Positions 6,775 to 17,383 of a stretch of DNA of 64,000 nt are shown here, piece after piece. Numbering within the stretch: the stretch's first letter is position 1; every line of letters begins with the position of its first letter. The notes under the pieces were generated by a model. That model searched no databases, was not told the DNA's origin, and worked only from the letters and a program-made list of their open reading frames with translations. Both the position numbers and the translations under genes were made by a program. Source of the stretch: Paralcaligenes ureilyticus (GTDB lineage: Bacteria > Pseudomonadota > Gammaproteobacteria > Burkholderiales > Burkholderiaceae_B); contig NZ_SMAJ01000010.1 of assembly GCF_004346225.1 (NCBI RefSeq), positions 62,001 to 126,000 of the forward strand, given 5' to 3'.

Positions 6775-6796
6775 ACCATCAGGCGAACCTGATGGT
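6775..6796 (-). terminator. Perfect 9-bp hairpin with UUCG loop directly after the rpoD stop
   Basis: ACCATCAGG, a 4-nt loop and CCTGATGGT abut the rpoD stop codon. In the rpoD mRNA the loop is UUCG. No T tract follows directly, but a REP hairpin with a T-rich tail follows within about 30 nt, so the pair together probably ends or protects the transcript. Confidence 0.6.
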
Positions 6797-9091
6797 CTAC
6801 TGCCCTTCCAGGAAGCTCTTCAGCTTATCGGCACGGCTGGGGTGACGCAGCTTGCGCAAGGCCTTGGCTTCGATTTGACGAATCCGCTCGCGGGTGACGT
6901 CGAACTGCTTGCCGACTTCTTCCAGCGTTTGATCCGTGCTCATCTCGATCCCGAAACGCATGCGCAGCACTTTGGCTTCGCGCGGGGTGAGCGAATCGAG
7001 CACTTCCTTGACGACGTCGCGCATCGAACCATGCAAGGCGAACTCGGACGGCGACAGCGTGCCCGTGTCTTCGATGAAATCGCCCAAATGCGAATCATCG
7101 TCGTCGCCTATGGGCGTTTCCATCGATATCGGCTCTTTGGCGATTTTAAGGATCTTGCGTACCTTGTCTTCAGGCATATCCATTTTCTGCGCCAGGGTTG
7201 CGGGATCGGGCTCGGCGCCGGTCTCCTGCAGAATCTGGCGATTGATGCGATTCATTTTATTGATCGTTTCAATCATATGAACCGGGATACGGATCGTGCG
7301 CGCCTGGTCGGCAATGGAACGCGTAATGGCCTGTCGTATCCACCACGTTGCATAGGTGGAGAACTTGTAGCCGCGACGGTATTCGAACTTGTCGACTGCC
7401 TTCATGAGGCCGATATTGCCTTCCTGGATAAGATCCAGGAACTGCAGCCCGCGATTGGTGTATTTCTTGGCAATCGAAATCACCAGCCGCAAATTGGCTT
7501 CCGTCATTTCGCGCTTGGCCTTGCGAGCTTTCGCTTCGCCGGTCGCCATGCGCTTGTTGACGTCTTTAAGGTCTTTCAACGGCAGCACTACGCTGGCCTG
7601 CAAATCGATCAGCTTCTGTTGCAGTTCTTGCACAGCGGGGATATGGCGCTCGAGCGTTTCCGAATAATCGTGCCCGGCCGCCACTTCGCGCAAGACCCAG
7701 CCCAGATCGGTTTCGTGGCCCGGAAACGCCTTGATGAAATACGCGCGCGGCATGTTGGCGCGATCGACACACGTATGCAGAACCGCGCGTTCGAGCTTGC
7801 GCACATCGGCTACCTGGCGGCGCAGGGTATCAGCCAGCCTTTCGACCATTTTCGCCGTAAAGCGTATGCCCATCAACTCATTCAGAATGGCTTCTTGCGC
7901 CTGGATATAGTTTTGCGCTTCGTACCCTTCTTTTTCGAACGCCCGGCGCATTTTCTCGAACCAGACGTTAATGACTTCGAATTTTTTCAGTGATTGCACG
8001 CGCAGCACTTCAAGCTGCTTGCTGCTCATCCCGCCCGCCGGCCCGTCTTCGTTTTCGTCGCTTTCCACCGTGACGCCGGCCCCGGCATATTCTTCTCCTT
8101 CCTGATCAATCAGGCCATCGACCACCTCATCGATTTGCGCCGTGCCTTCGCGCACGCGCTGGATGTGGCTGAGAATTTCGTTGACGGTGGTCGGGCACGC
8201 GGCAATCGCCATCACCATGTGCTTCAAGCCATCTTCGATGCGCTTGGCAATCTCGATCTCGCCTTCGCGGGTCAACAGCTCGACCGTGCCCATTTCCCGC
8301 ATGTACATCCGTACAGGGTCGGTGGTGCGGCCGAAATCCGAATCCACGGTCGTCAGGGCCGCCTCGGCTTCGTCTTCGACGTCGTCGTCGCTCGAAGCCA
8401 CCGGTGCGTTGTCGCTCAGCAGCAGCGTTTCGGCATCCGGCGCCTGGTCGTAAACGGCAATGCCCATGTCGCTAAAGGTGCTGATAATGCCGTCAATCGC
8501 CTCGGCATCGACCAGGTCATCGGGCAGATGATCGTTGATCTCGCCGTAAGTCAGGTAGCCGCGATCTTTACCCAGCTTGATCAGGACCTTCAGACGGTTG
8601 CGGCGAGCCTCTTGCTCTTCGGGCGTCATCTGGCTGCGCGCCGGCGCATCTTTATCGGCCTTGGCGCGCTTACCGCCGCGCTTGGGCAAAGGTTTCAGAT
8701 CGGGGATGACTTCGGCTTCGCCATCGGCATCGTCGTCAAAATCGGGCCGGTCATTATTCGCATTTTTGGCGGGGCGCCCAGGACGACGCCCGCTGGGGAT
8801 CGCGCGCGCAGCAGTCTTGGACAATTTTTTTGCCTCGCCACCCTCTGCGGCCTTATCAACTTTGACCGATGGGTCGCCCGCCGTCTTGGCGGCTGCGGCT
8901 TTCTTGGGCGTTGCATTTTTTGCAACGGCCTTGCCTGCCGCGGCCTTGGCACCAGCCGCCGTGCTCGCGACAGCGGCCCCTTTTACCTTGCTCGCAGCCT
9001 TGTCGACACTTTTGGACGCGGCGGCCACGCCCGTTTTTTTAGCAGCTTCTTTTTTAGCTGCCAAAGAGGTTTTACCAGTTGCTTGAGTCAT
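6797..9091 (-). CDS. rpoD: RNA polymerase primary sigma factor RpoD (sigma-70)
   Basis: The 764-residue protein has an Ala/Lys-rich leader (residues 1-120), including an AT-hook-like RRPGRPAK. Then come region 1.1 ([20 protein letters not shown]), region 1.2 ([20 protein letters not shown]), the non-conserved insert, region 2 ([20 protein letters not shown], then the [17 protein letters not shown] melting and -10 segment), region 3 and region 4.2 ([20 protein letters not shown]). The ATG at 9091 has a GGAAG Shine-Dalgarno; the longer reading would need GTG at 9115. It directs housekeeping transcription. It is the last gene of rpsU-dnaG-rpoD, but 361 nt separate it from dnaG, so it probably has its own promoter. 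Confidence 0.97.
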   Translation of the reverse strand: MTQATGKTSLAAKKEAAKKTGVAAASKSVDKAASKVKGAAVASTAAGAKAAAGKAVAKNATPKKAAAAKTAGDPSVKVDKAAEGGEAKKLSKTAARAIPSGRRPGRPAKNANNDRPDFDDDADGEAEVIPDLKPLPKRGGKRAKADKDAPARSQMTPEEQEARRNRLKVLIKLGKDRGYLTYGEINDHLPDDLVDAEAIDGIISTFSDMGIAVYDQAPDAETLLLSDNAPVASSDDDVEDEAEAALTTVDSDFGRTTDPVRMYMREMGTVELLTREGEIEIAKRIEDGLKHMVMAIAACPTTVNEILSHIQRVREGTAQIDEVVDGLIDQEGEEYAGAGVTVESDENEDGPAGGMSSKQLEVLRVQSLKKFEVINVWFEKMRRAFEKEGYEAQNYIQAQEAILNELMGIRFTAKMVERLADTLRRQVADVRKLERAVLHTCVDRANMPRAYFIKAFPGHETDLGWVLREVAAGHDYSETLERHIPAVQELQQKLIDLQASVVLPLKDLKDVNKRMATGEAKARKAKREMTEANLRLVISIAKKYTNRGLQFLDLIQEGNIGLMKAVDKFEYRRGYKFSTYATWWIRQAITRSIADQARTIRIPVHMIETINKMNRINRQILQETGAEPDPATLAQKMDMPEDKVRKILKIAKEPISMETPIGDDDDSHLGDFIEDTGTLSPSEFALHGSMRDVVKEVLDSLTPREAKVLRMRFGIEMSTDQTLEEVGKQFDVTRERIRQIEAKALRKLRHPSRADKLKSFLEGQ

Positions 9092-9452
9092 AGTCGCTTC
9101 CGTAGGCGCAAACACACTCGGCGGGCAGATGACGCCAGCCGAATGTTGCAGGGCAGAACTTACTTATCGCAAGAGTTTGACGTAGCGCGCAAAAACCCTG
9201 ATGTCCGTGCGAAGCCCATGAATTAATTTCCTTGACGCAATGGTTACAAGGCTGGGAGAGGCTTCGAAATCAAAACACCATCATTTTGCCGTGGCGGCAA
9301 AAAACGCAAAAAACGTATCGGTATTGTGCATCGATATCGTGCCGGTACCGTGTTGGTATCGTGCCGATATCGTACATAACCACCGAATAAATACGCCAAA
9401 GCCACCACAACGTTACATAAACACCCTGCGAAAACCTTTAATTTTACAGCAA
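9092..9452. other. dnaG-rpoD intergenic region with 11-bp tandem units
   Basis: No credible gene is seen in this 361-nt gap. It should contain rpoD promoter elements. The conspicuous structure is the run of 11-bp units at 9320-9376, about 230 nt upstream of the rpoD start, flanked by A/T-rich sequence (AAAAAACGCAAAAAACG). Confidence 0.65.
9320..9376. repeat. Five tandem 11-bp units (GRTAYCGTGYC-like)
   Basis: Units are GGTATTGTGCA (9320-9330), GATATCGTGCC (9333-9343), GGTACCGTGTT (9344-9354), GGTATCGTGCC (9355-9365) and GATATCGTACA (9366-9376). Four are exactly adjacent, and the first is set off by 2 nt. An 11-bp period puts each unit near the same helical face, and several contain a 6-bp palindrome (GATATC, GGTACC). 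This looks like a multimeric protein-binding site near the rpoD promoter; the binder is unknown. Confidence 0.65.
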
Positions 9453-11363
9453 TTAATGCGATGAAACATTATTCAGCAGCGTAATCTGCCTAGTCAGTTC
9501 TTGATACCGTTTACGGGCCGCATCATCGTGCAACCCGGCCTGTACCAGGGAGGACTGCTCAGCCCGAAGAGCGTCGATCTCGATATGGCGCAGAGCATCA
9601 TTCCATTCGGCCTGCGGATCGGGCAAATCATCCTGGCTCAACAGTTCGATCGACAAGGCGCTTAGCACCTCGGCAAGATCGGAGCCCGGATCGGCGGCCT
9701 GAAGCAGTGCCCCCACATGGCGCGCCCCGCTCGCGTGAGCCAGGGCCAGTAATTCCCTGACCATTATCAGATGGGGGCCATGTTCAAGAACTTCAAGCTG
9801 CTGATCGCCCAGATTTTCCACCAAACCCGGATGCGCCAACAACAGGCGCAGCAGGCGCTTGGCCATCGGCATCACCGAATGGCGATTGGCGCCACGTCGG
9901 GTGCGGCCCGCCGGCTGAGGCTGGAATTCGCCTGCCGGCGCCGGCTCAAAATACGGTTCATCGCCCAGATCGGGCCCCGACGAGCCCGGCCACTGCGGCG
10001 ATGCGCTCGGTCCGGCGCTATCGTATTCGCCCGGGAGCGGCGCTATCGTCAGCGCCGCTTTAAAAGCAGGCGCCGCGGCAAGCATCGCCGCCAGCTCTTC
10101 GGGAGTAAGCTGGACAAGACGGGCAAATTCGCGCTCAATCTGCACGCGCAACACCGTCCCTTCGGGCAAACTGGCCAGCAACGGCTTGGCTTCGTGCACA
10201 CAGGCCGCACGCCCCTCGGCCTCATCCATGGCGTGGCGTGCCGCCAGCTCTTCCAGCATGAAACGCGACAAGGGCACGGCCTCGGCGGCCGAAGCGCGAA
10301 ACGCCTCGGCCCCATATTCACGCACATACGAGTCTGGATCGTGCTCGGTGGGCAGAAACAGAAACCGGATCGACACATCATCACGCAACATGGGCAGGCA
10401 AACCTGCAAGGCGCGCCACGCGGCGCGGCGCCCAGCCCCATCGCCATCGAAACTGAAAATGATCTTGTCGCTTGTACGCAACAATTTCTGGATATGCTCG
10501 ACCGTGGTAGCCGTGCCAAGCGTAGCCACGGCGTTCTCGACCCCTTGCTGGGCGAGGCCAACCACGTCCATATAGCCTTCGACCACCAGCACATACCCTT
10601 GGGCACGTATCCCGGCCCGCCCTTCCCACAGGCCGTATAGTTCGCGCCCCTTTGAAAACAGCGCCGTCTCGGGCGAATTCAGGTATTTGGGCTCGCCACG
10701 GCCGATAATGCGGCCTCCGAAGCCAATCAAATTGCCACGCCCATTGCGGATCGGAAACATCACGCGTTCGCGAAAGCGATCGTACCGGCGCCCGTCTTCA
10801 GACTCAATGACCAGGCCCGATTCAATCAGCAATGGATCTTCGTAGTGGGGAAAAACAGCAGCCAGCCCGCGACGGTCGGTACCTGACCAACCCAGGCCGA
10901 AACGAGCGGCAATCTGCCCGTTTAGCCCACGTTTTTTCAGGTAGGCGATCGCCGCCGCCGAAGCCTTGAGCTCGCTTAGATAGTGGCTCTGCGCCGTATC
11001 CAGTATTTGCTGGTGCCGCGAGGCTTCCTGTTTGTGGCGTTGAGTAGCGGCGCGCTGCTGCGGGCTGCGCGGCTCTTCAGGCACGGTCATGCCCGCGCCA
11101 GCCGCCAAAGACCGTACGGCCTCGGGGAAGCTCGCGCCAGTATGCTCCATCAGGAACGTAATCGCGCTGCCATGCGCGCCGCAACCAAAGCAATGGTAAA
11201 ACTGCTTGGTGGGGCTAACGGTAAAAGACGGGCTTTTTTCGTTGTGAAACGGGCAAAGGCCCAGCAGATTGGCTCCGCCTTTGCGAAGCGCTACATATCG
11301 CCCGACGACATCGACAACATCAACCCGGGCGAGTAAATCCTGAACAAATGGTTCAGGGATCAA
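9453..11363 (-). CDS. dnaG: DNA primase DnaG
   Basis: The 636-residue protein has the N-terminal CHC2 zinc finger ([15 protein letters not shown] then [10 protein letters not shown]-like YHCFGCG, about residues 38-65), the RNA polymerase-like core ([19 protein letters not shown]), and the Toprim domain ([15 protein letters not shown] and [20 protein letters not shown], acidic E and DxD metal ligands, about residues 255-320). The C-terminal helical part binds DnaB helicase. It makes RNA primers for replication. The start overlaps the rpsU stop by ATGA, indicating translational coupling in the macromolecular synthesis operon. Confidence 0.97.
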   Translation of the reverse strand: MIPEPFVQDLLARVDVVDVVGRYVALRKGGANLLGLCPFHNEKSPSFTVSPTKQFYHCFGCGAHGSAITFLMEHTGASFPEAVRSLAAGAGMTVPEEPRSPQQRAATQRHKQEASRHQQILDTAQSHYLSELKASAAAIAYLKKRGLNGQIAARFGLGWSGTDRRGLAAVFPHYEDPLLIESGLVIESEDGRRYDRFRERVMFPIRNGRGNLIGFGGRIIGRGEPKYLNSPETALFSKGRELYGLWEGRAGIRAQGYVLVVEGYMDVVGLAQQGVENAVATLGTATTVEHIQKLLRTSDKIIFSFDGDGAGRRAAWRALQVCLPMLRDDVSIRFLFLPTEHDPDSYVREYGAEAFRASAAEAVPLSRFMLEELAARHAMDEAEGRAACVHEAKPLLASLPEGTVLRVQIEREFARLVQLTPEELAAMLAAAPAFKAALTIAPLPGEYDSAGPSASPQWPGSSGPDLGDEPYFEPAPAGEFQPQPAGRTRRGANRHSVMPMAKRLLRLLLAHPGLVENLGDQQLEVLEHGPHLIMVRELLALAHASGARHVGALLQAADPGSDLAEVLSALSIELLSQDDLPDPQAEWNDALRHIEIDALRAEQSSLVQAGLHDDAARKRYQELTRQITLLNNVSSH

Positions 11364-11572
11364 TACAGACGCGGAGGCAGCTGTTGGCTGCGTATGCGCT
11401 TGTAGTGGCGTTTGACGGCCGCAGCAAGTTTGCGCTTACGCTCAGCCGTGGGCTTCTCGTAGAATTCGCGCGAACGCAGCTCGGTCAAAAGGCCGATTTT
11501 TTCAATAGTGCGCTTAAAACGGCGCAACGCCGCTTCGAAGGGCTCGTTTTCTTTCAGACGAACGATAGGCAT
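11360..11572 (-). CDS. rpsU: 30S ribosomal protein bS21
   Basis: The 70-residue basic protein starts [20 protein letters not shown] and ends [12 protein letters not shown], full length for bS21. It sits on the small subunit near the 16S 3' end and helps recognise initiation sites. It is first in rpsU-dnaG-rpoD, the order known from many proteobacteria, and overlaps dnaG by 4 nt. Confidence 0.97.
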   Translation of the reverse strand: MPIVRLKENEPFEAALRRFKRTIEKIGLLTELRSREFYEKPTAERKRKLAAAVKRHYKRIRSQQLPPRLY

Positions 11573-11646
11573 GTAGTGTCTTAAGCCTTGCTTGTAATGG
11601 TTTAAAAATAGGGTAATAGCCAGCCAAAGAGTTTAGCATGAAACGT

Positions 11647-12189
11647 CTAATTGCGAACCCCTTTTCCAACCCAGGACTCAAGCTGATGGGGGCGCAGGCT
11701 GTCATAGTCTTCGAACGGCTGGTGAATCCACGGATTGGTGGGGAGCTTGTCGACAAAATAATCAGGCGTAGCCTTGGAATGGCCCTTCCACCACAGAACC
11801 GCACTTTTAAGCTCGGTAATGGATGGAAACTGCTCCCGCAGGTGCTCGCCGACCCGGGTAAAGGTCAGGCCGGTGTCGACCATGTCGTCAACCAGCAGCA
11901 CCCGCCCCTCGAGGGTGCCACGGGTAATGGTGATGAATTGAGCAATATCCAGTTGACCCTGCTGGGTGCCGGCCGCCTCCCGATAGCTGCTGGTAGCCAG
12001 AATACCCAGGGGTAGATCGAAAATACGCGACAACACATCGCCCACCCGCACACCGCCGCGCGCCAGACAGACGATATTGTCGAATCGCCAACCCGCCTCG
12101 TGTATAGTCAAGGCCAAACGCTCGATCAAGCTATGGTATTGATCCCAGCTGACCCAGAGGTCGCGATCGGTGCTTGGTGGCAAACTCAT
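11647..12189 (-). CDS. Phosphoribosyltransferase (purine/xanthine type)
   Basis: The 180-residue protein has the PRPP-binding loop VLLVDDMVDTGLTF (about residues 98-111) and a preceding CLARGGVRVGDVLS loop. It ends with a conserved PWIHQPFEDYD segment, as in xanthine/hypoxanthine-type enzymes. The start at 12189 has an ACAGGAGTT Shine-Dalgarno; a longer reading to 12363 is only translated REP sequence. It transfers a ribose-5-phosphate moiety to a base, most likely a purine, since purA lies upstream on the same strand. A REP cluster separates the two. Confidence 0.85.
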   Translation of the reverse strand: MSLPPSTDRDLWVSWDQYHSLIERLALTIHEAGWRFDNIVCLARGGVRVGDVLSRIFDLPLGILATSSYREAAGTQQGQLDIAQFITITRGTLEGRVLLVDDMVDTGLTFTRVGEHLREQFPSITELKSAVLWWKGHSKATPDYFVDKLPTNPWIHQPFEDYDSLRPHQLESWVGKGVRN

Positions 12190-12231
12190 TTCAATAACTC
12201 CTGTGGTGCATGTAGCGACCGATACATTTTT

Positions 12232-12375
12232 GTAGTGGCACCCCTTGTGGGTGCCATATCGTTCAAAAACATACCCGTATTTGATTGTAGCGGCAGCCTT
12301 TGTGACTGCCATACCTGTATCCGTAATTACCGTCTTGATTGTTAACGATTTTGGCACCCACAAGGGGTGCCACTA
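12232..12375. repeat. Cluster of three REP palindromes between purA and the phosphoribosyltransferase gene
   Basis: Copies lie at 12232-12256 (plus, GGCACCC stem), 12287-12310 (plus, GGCAGCC/GACTGCC, one mismatch) and 12353-12375 (minus, GGCACCC stem). They lie in the short gap after purA and could modulate readthrough into the downstream gene. Confidence 0.8.
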
Positions 12376-12394
12376 CATTAGCAGCGGGTAGGCG

Positions 12395-13733
<1,339 letters not shown>

Positions 13734-13766
13734 GGGTTCACACCACACGATAAATCCAGCCCGCGG

Positions 13767-14927
13767 TTAAATCGCTCGTACCTTCCATGCTCCGCCGTCG
13801 AGTGCCAATTCCCGATCGACGGTAAATTCATCCAAATGCTGTGCCTGGCCCGGCAGGGCCTGCACCACAATTTCGCCCGAATCGCGCAGCGCCCGCAATG
13901 CATCCAGCAGCAACGAGTCGGTGCCCCATGGAGCGCGAATGGCCCGGGCAACAGGCGGCGGCTCGAGTCCCGACGAAAGCTTGCGCAAATCGAGACTGAA
14001 ACCGGTCGCAGGCCGGGCGCGGCCAAAAGCCTTGCCTATGCCGTCGTAGCGGCCGCCTTTAACCAGCGCATCGTGCCAGCCGTCGGCATAAATGGAAAAC
14101 ACGGCCCCCGAATGATAGCCATAGCCGCTACCCATATCGGCCAGGTCGATGCCAAGCTCGCGATCGGGCAAAGCGCCCATCAGCGTTTCAAGGCTGGCCA
14201 ACGCCGCCTGCACCGCCGGCAAGGCGGGCAGGACGCGCCGCGCCCGGGCGACGACCTCGGGGCCGCCGTACAAAGACACCAGCGTCAATAATGCCTGCAA
14301 GCTGGCCTCTTGCATATCGGGTAAACGCTTAGCCAATTCGATCAGACCAGGGGTGTCTTTGCTGCTGAGCAGGTCGTAAATATCGTCGGCCACGCCCGGC
14401 AACGCCGGGTCGGCCTGAATAATGGCATGCACGACACCCGGATGGTTCAAGTCCAGCCGGGCGTGGCTTACCCCGGCGCGTTCCACGCTCTGGAAGGCCA
14501 GCTGGATGATTTCGATGTCGGCCTCGACGCCGGCGTGGCCGAATAATTCGGCGCCTATCTGCAACAGCTCGCGATCGGACAACAGGCCCGAAGGGCGGGC
14601 ATGCAAGACGGTGCCGCAATAGCAAAGGCGGGTAACGCCGTCGCGATTGAGCAAATGCGCGTCAATGCGCGACACCTGCGGGGTCATGTCCGCCCTCACG
14701 CCTAGGGTGCGGCCCGATAGCTGGTCGACCAGCTTGCAGGTGCGCAGATTCAGATCGCCCCCCGTGCCCGTAAGCAAGGAGTCGAGGTACTCCACCAGGG
14801 GGGGAGCCACCAGTTCGAACCCATAGGTACGGTACAGGTCGAGTAAATCGCGCCGCAGTTCTTCAATGCGGCGCGCCTCGGCGGGGAGAATATCAGCCAG
14901 GTTCTCTGGCAACAGCCATTTGGACAT
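13767..14927 (-). CDS. hisZ: ATP phosphoribosyltransferase regulatory subunit HisZ
   Basis: The 386-residue histidyl-tRNA-synthetase paralogue has a class II core ([20 protein letters not shown], then [18 protein letters not shown] and [16 protein letters not shown]) but no anticodon-binding domain. It ends with a [21 protein letters not shown] segment. HisZ pairs with the short form of HisG to make the active enzyme for the first step of histidine synthesis. The start MSKWLLPEN (14927) is chosen; a longer frame to 14984 reads through REP sequence. Position between hflC and purA is conserved in Burkholderiales. Confidence 0.93.
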   Translation of the reverse strand: MSKWLLPENLADILPAEARRIEELRRDLLDLYRTYGFELVAPPLVEYLDSLLTGTGGDLNLRTCKLVDQLSGRTLGVRADMTPQVSRIDAHLLNRDGVTRLCYCGTVLHARPSGLLSDRELLQIGAELFGHAGVEADIEIIQLAFQSVERAGVSHARLDLNHPGVVHAIIQADPALPGVADDIYDLLSSKDTPGLIELAKRLPDMQEASLQALLTLVSLYGGPEVVARARRVLPALPAVQAALASLETLMGALPDRELGIDLADMGSGYGYHSGAVFSIYADGWHDALVKGGRYDGIGKAFGRARPATGFSLDLRKLSSGLEPPPVARAIRAPWGTDSLLLDALRALRDSGEIVVQALPGQAQHLDEFTVDRELALDGGAWKVRAI

Positions 14928-14958
14928 TGGTGCGAGTGGAAAAAGCTTTGGAAATTTT

Positions 14959-15023
14959 GTAGCGGCACCCCTTGTGGATACCATTTTTCATGCATATATG
15001 GCACCCACAAGGGGTGCCGCTAC
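14959..15023. repeat. Inverted pair of REP palindromes (BIME-like) upstream of hisZ
   Basis: Copies lie at 14959-14982 (plus, one arm partly decayed: GGATACC) and 15000-15023 (minus, perfect), head to head with 17 nt between. They sit between the hflC terminator and the hisZ start and would place a large hairpin in any hisZ leader starting upstream. Confidence 0.8.
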
Positions 15024-15031
15024 AAACCAGA

Positions 15032-15076
15032 CAAACAAAGAAAAAGCGACTGGAGGCGTAAGCCCGCCCGGTCGCT
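15032..15076 (-). terminator. Rho-independent terminator of the hfl operon
   Basis: On the minus strand AGCGAC...GTCGCT closes a larger GC-rich stem (GGCGGGC/GCCTCC region) and is followed by TTTTTCTTTGTTTG. It lies about 105 nt after the hflC stop and 105 nt before hisZ. Confidence 0.75.
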
Positions 15077-15134
15077 TGCGGCAATAATCAGTTAACTTAC
15101 AGGCTATTGTACCCTGTTGTTGTACCCCGCCCAA

Positions 15135-15168
15135 ATGGCGAATCGGCGTTTTGTCGCAGATTCGCCAT
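15135..15168. other. Perfect 10-bp hairpin just downstream of hflC
   Basis: ATGGCGAATC and GATTCGCCAT surround a 14-nt loop. The minus strand continues TTTGGG, so it may be a first terminator or an RNA 3'-end protector ahead of the stronger terminator at 15032-15076. Confidence 0.5.
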
Positions 15169-15180
15169 AGGCGCGGCCCA

Positions 15181-16068
15181 TCATGGCGTAGTAGGTTTAG
15201 CGCCCGCGGCCGAATTCCAGTACTTGAAAAACTCGGATTTGGGGCTCAGTACCAGCACATCGCTCGCCTTGGAGAAGGCCGCGCGATAGGCTTCAAGGCT
15301 TTTGTAAAAGCTGAAGAATTTGGGATTCTTGCCATAGGCCTCGGAATAAATCGAGTTGGCGCGGGCGTCCCCCTCACCCTTGATGCCCTGCGCCTGGGCG
15401 TAAGCCTTGGCCAGGACTTCCTGACGTTCACGGTCGGCCTGGGCGCGAATCTTCTCGCTGTCGGCGGCGCCGGTAGCACGCAAGCTGTTGGCTACCTGTG
15501 TGCGCGCGGCCTCCATGCGGCGATAGACCGATTCGGAAATTTCAGGGGCGAACTCGATGCGGCGCAGGCGCACATCGACGACTTGCACGCCCAGCGGCTT
15601 GGCGCGCGCCTCGACGTTGCTGAGCACCTCTTCCATGATCTTGTCGCGTTCGGTGGATACCACCTCTTTTACCGTGCGAACGTTCACCGAGGCATTCAAG
15701 GCATCGCGAATTTGCGCCTGCAGGCGCTCTTGCGCCGCGCGGTCATTCACGCCAAAAGTGACGTAGAACATGCGCGGGTCGGCAATGCGCCATTTAACGA
15801 ATGAGTCGATCAGCAGGTTTTTCTTTTCAGCCGTCTGGATGCGTTCGGGTTCCGTCGCCTCGATGGTTTGCAAGCGCTTATCGAGAAACACCACATTTTC
15901 AAACGGCGGAGGCAGCTTGAAATACAAACCCGGTTGAGTGATGGTTTCGCGTACTTTGCCCAAGGCAAAAAGCAAGGCCGAGTCGCGCTCGCGCACCACA
16001 AACACGCAGGATGAAAGAACCGCCAACACGATCACCAGACCGATCAGCACAGGGATAATTCGTTGCAT
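15181..16068 (-). CDS. hflC: Modulator of FtsH protease HflC
   Basis: The 295-residue protein has an N-terminal membrane anchor (residues 4-25, IIPVLIGLVIVLAVLSS) and an SPFH/band-7 domain (FVVRERDSALLFALGKVRET through GDARANSIYSEAYG). The helical region carries the ADSEKIRAQADRERQEVLAK stretch typical of HflC. With HflK it forms a periplasm-facing ring around the membrane protease FtsH and limits degradation of membrane proteins. It follows hflK by 12 nt and is the last gene of hfq-hflX-hflK-hflC. Confidence 0.96.
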   Translation of the reverse strand: MQRIIPVLIGLVIVLAVLSSCVFVVRERDSALLFALGKVRETITQPGLYFKLPPPFENVVFLDKRLQTIEATEPERIQTAEKKNLLIDSFVKWRIADPRMFYVTFGVNDRAAQERLQAQIRDALNASVNVRTVKEVVSTERDKIMEEVLSNVEARAKPLGVQVVDVRLRRIEFAPEISESVYRRMEAARTQVANSLRATGAADSEKIRAQADRERQEVLAKAYAQAQGIKGEGDARANSIYSEAYGKNPKFFSFYKSLEAYRAAFSKASDVLVLSPKSEFFKYWNSAAGAKPTTP

Positions 16069-16080
16069 AGTGGCCTCCGG

Positions 16081-17382
16081 TTAGCGTGCGTAGCGGTTGA
16101 TCGACAAGGAATCCCGCAATGGCGCGGGTAATCCCATTGGACCGGACTGCGTTGCGGGCACGGCAGACTTGGGAGCCTTGGGGGCAGGAGCGGGAGCCGG
16201 CGTGTCGGCAGCCGCAGCCGCCGTTGAACCCGTATTGCCCGGTGTAACCCGGGCCACCTGCTGCATGATTTTGTCCAGCGGCAAGTACAAAAGGTTGTTG
16301 CCCGATTGAGTATCCACCATAACTTTGCTGCTGCTCTCGAAAATGTCCTGCATGGTTGCCAGGTACAAGCGCTCGCGCAGAATATCGGGCGCTTTGGCGT
16401 ACTCGGCTTCAATGCTGTTGAAGCGCGCGGCATCGCCCTTGGCATCGCCCTCGACCTTGGCGCGATAACCTTCGGCCTCTTGGACAAGCCGCGCGGCCTG
16501 CCCCTGCGCCTCGGGCAAGACCTTGCTGGCGTAGGCATTGCCTTCGTTGATTTGACGCTCGCGATCCTGCCCGGCTTTCACCGCGTCGTCAAACGCGGCC
16601 TGCACCTGTTCGGGCGGCTGCACGTTCTGGATGGCCACGGTACTGATTTGAATGCCGGTTTGATATCGATCGAGAATACTTTGTGTGAGCTTCTGCACGT
16701 CCGTTGCCACCTCGGTGCGGCCCGAGTACAGAATGACGTCCATGGGCTTTTTCCCCACGACTTCACGCATGGCGGTTTCAGCCACCTGGCGCACAGACTG
16801 ATCGGGGTGAGTGGTTTTGAACAAGTAATCGGGTGCGCCGTTGGTCATTAGGCGATACTGCACCACAAACTGCACATCGACGATATTTTCATCGTTGGTG
16901 AGCATCAGCGATTCCGGCAGGATTTTATTGCGTGCGTTACCGCGAAACCCGACCTCGAAGGTGCGCAGTTGCGAAATATTGACCATTTGATGGCTTTCAA
17001 TCGGATACGGCAGGCGCCACTGCAGGCCAGGACCCAGGGTGGATTTGTATTTGCCAAACTTGGTCACAACCGCCACCTGGCCTTCCTGCACAATAAGAAA
17101 GCCGCTGGCCAGCCACAGACCCAGGACAATAATCACCCCTACGGCAATCGCCTTGGGCAGGCTCTTGGGATTGGGCATGAACGCACCCCCGCCGCCGCCA
17201 TTGCCACCGCCGTTATTGCCGCCTCGCTTGGCCTTGCGCCCGAAAAACGCGCCGAGGCGATTATTGAAATCGCGCCAGACCTCTTCGAGATCGGGTGGGC
17301 CGTCGCCCTTGCCCGGGCGACGCGGAGGCTCGGAACCGTTATTATTGTTACGCCCCCAGCCGGGATCATTCAAGCTAAACAT
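16081..17382 (-). CDS. hflK: Modulator of FtsH protease HflK
   Basis: The 433-residue protein has a cytoplasmic Gly/Asn-rich head (MFSLNDPGWGRNNNNG, then RGGNNGGGNGGGGG), one transmembrane segment (KAIAVGVIIVLGLWLASGFL, about residues 75-97), the SPFH domain, a coiled-coil stretch rich in Ala/Glu/Arg and a Pro/Ala-rich tail. It partners HflC around FtsH. The start at 17382 is one base after the hflX stop, fitting translational coupling. An in-frame ATG at 17400 inside hflX, with a GGGAA sequence before it, is an alternative. Confidence 0.94.
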   Translation of the reverse strand: MFSLNDPGWGRNNNNGSEPPRRPGKGDGPPDLEEVWRDFNNRLGAFFGRKAKRGGNNGGGNGGGGGAFMPNPKSLPKAIAVGVIIVLGLWLASGFLIVQEGQVAVVTKFGKYKSTLGPGLQWRLPYPIESHQMVNISQLRTFEVGFRGNARNKILPESLMLTNDENIVDVQFVVQYRLMTNGAPDYLFKTTHPDQSVRQVAETAMREVVGKKPMDVILYSGRTEVATDVQKLTQSILDRYQTGIQISTVAIQNVQPPEQVQAAFDDAVKAGQDRERQINEGNAYASKVLPEAQGQAARLVQEAEGYRAKVEGDAKGDAARFNSIEAEYAKAPDILRERLYLATMQDIFESSSKVMVDTQSGNNLLYLPLDKIMQQVARVTPGNTGSTAAAAADTPAPAPAPKAPKSAVPATQSGPMGLPAPLRDSLSINRYAR

Positions 17383-17383
17383 T

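Noticed and set aside
9240-9464. 74-codon plus-strand frame between dnaG and rpoD
   Set aside because: It overlaps the dnaG end and reads through the 11-bp tandem units; no Shine-Dalgarno and no family resemblance.
12190-12363. Longer start for the phosphoribosyltransferase
   Set aside because: The extra residues (for example GTHKGCHYK) are encoded by REP copies; the ATG at 12189 has a good Shine-Dalgarno.
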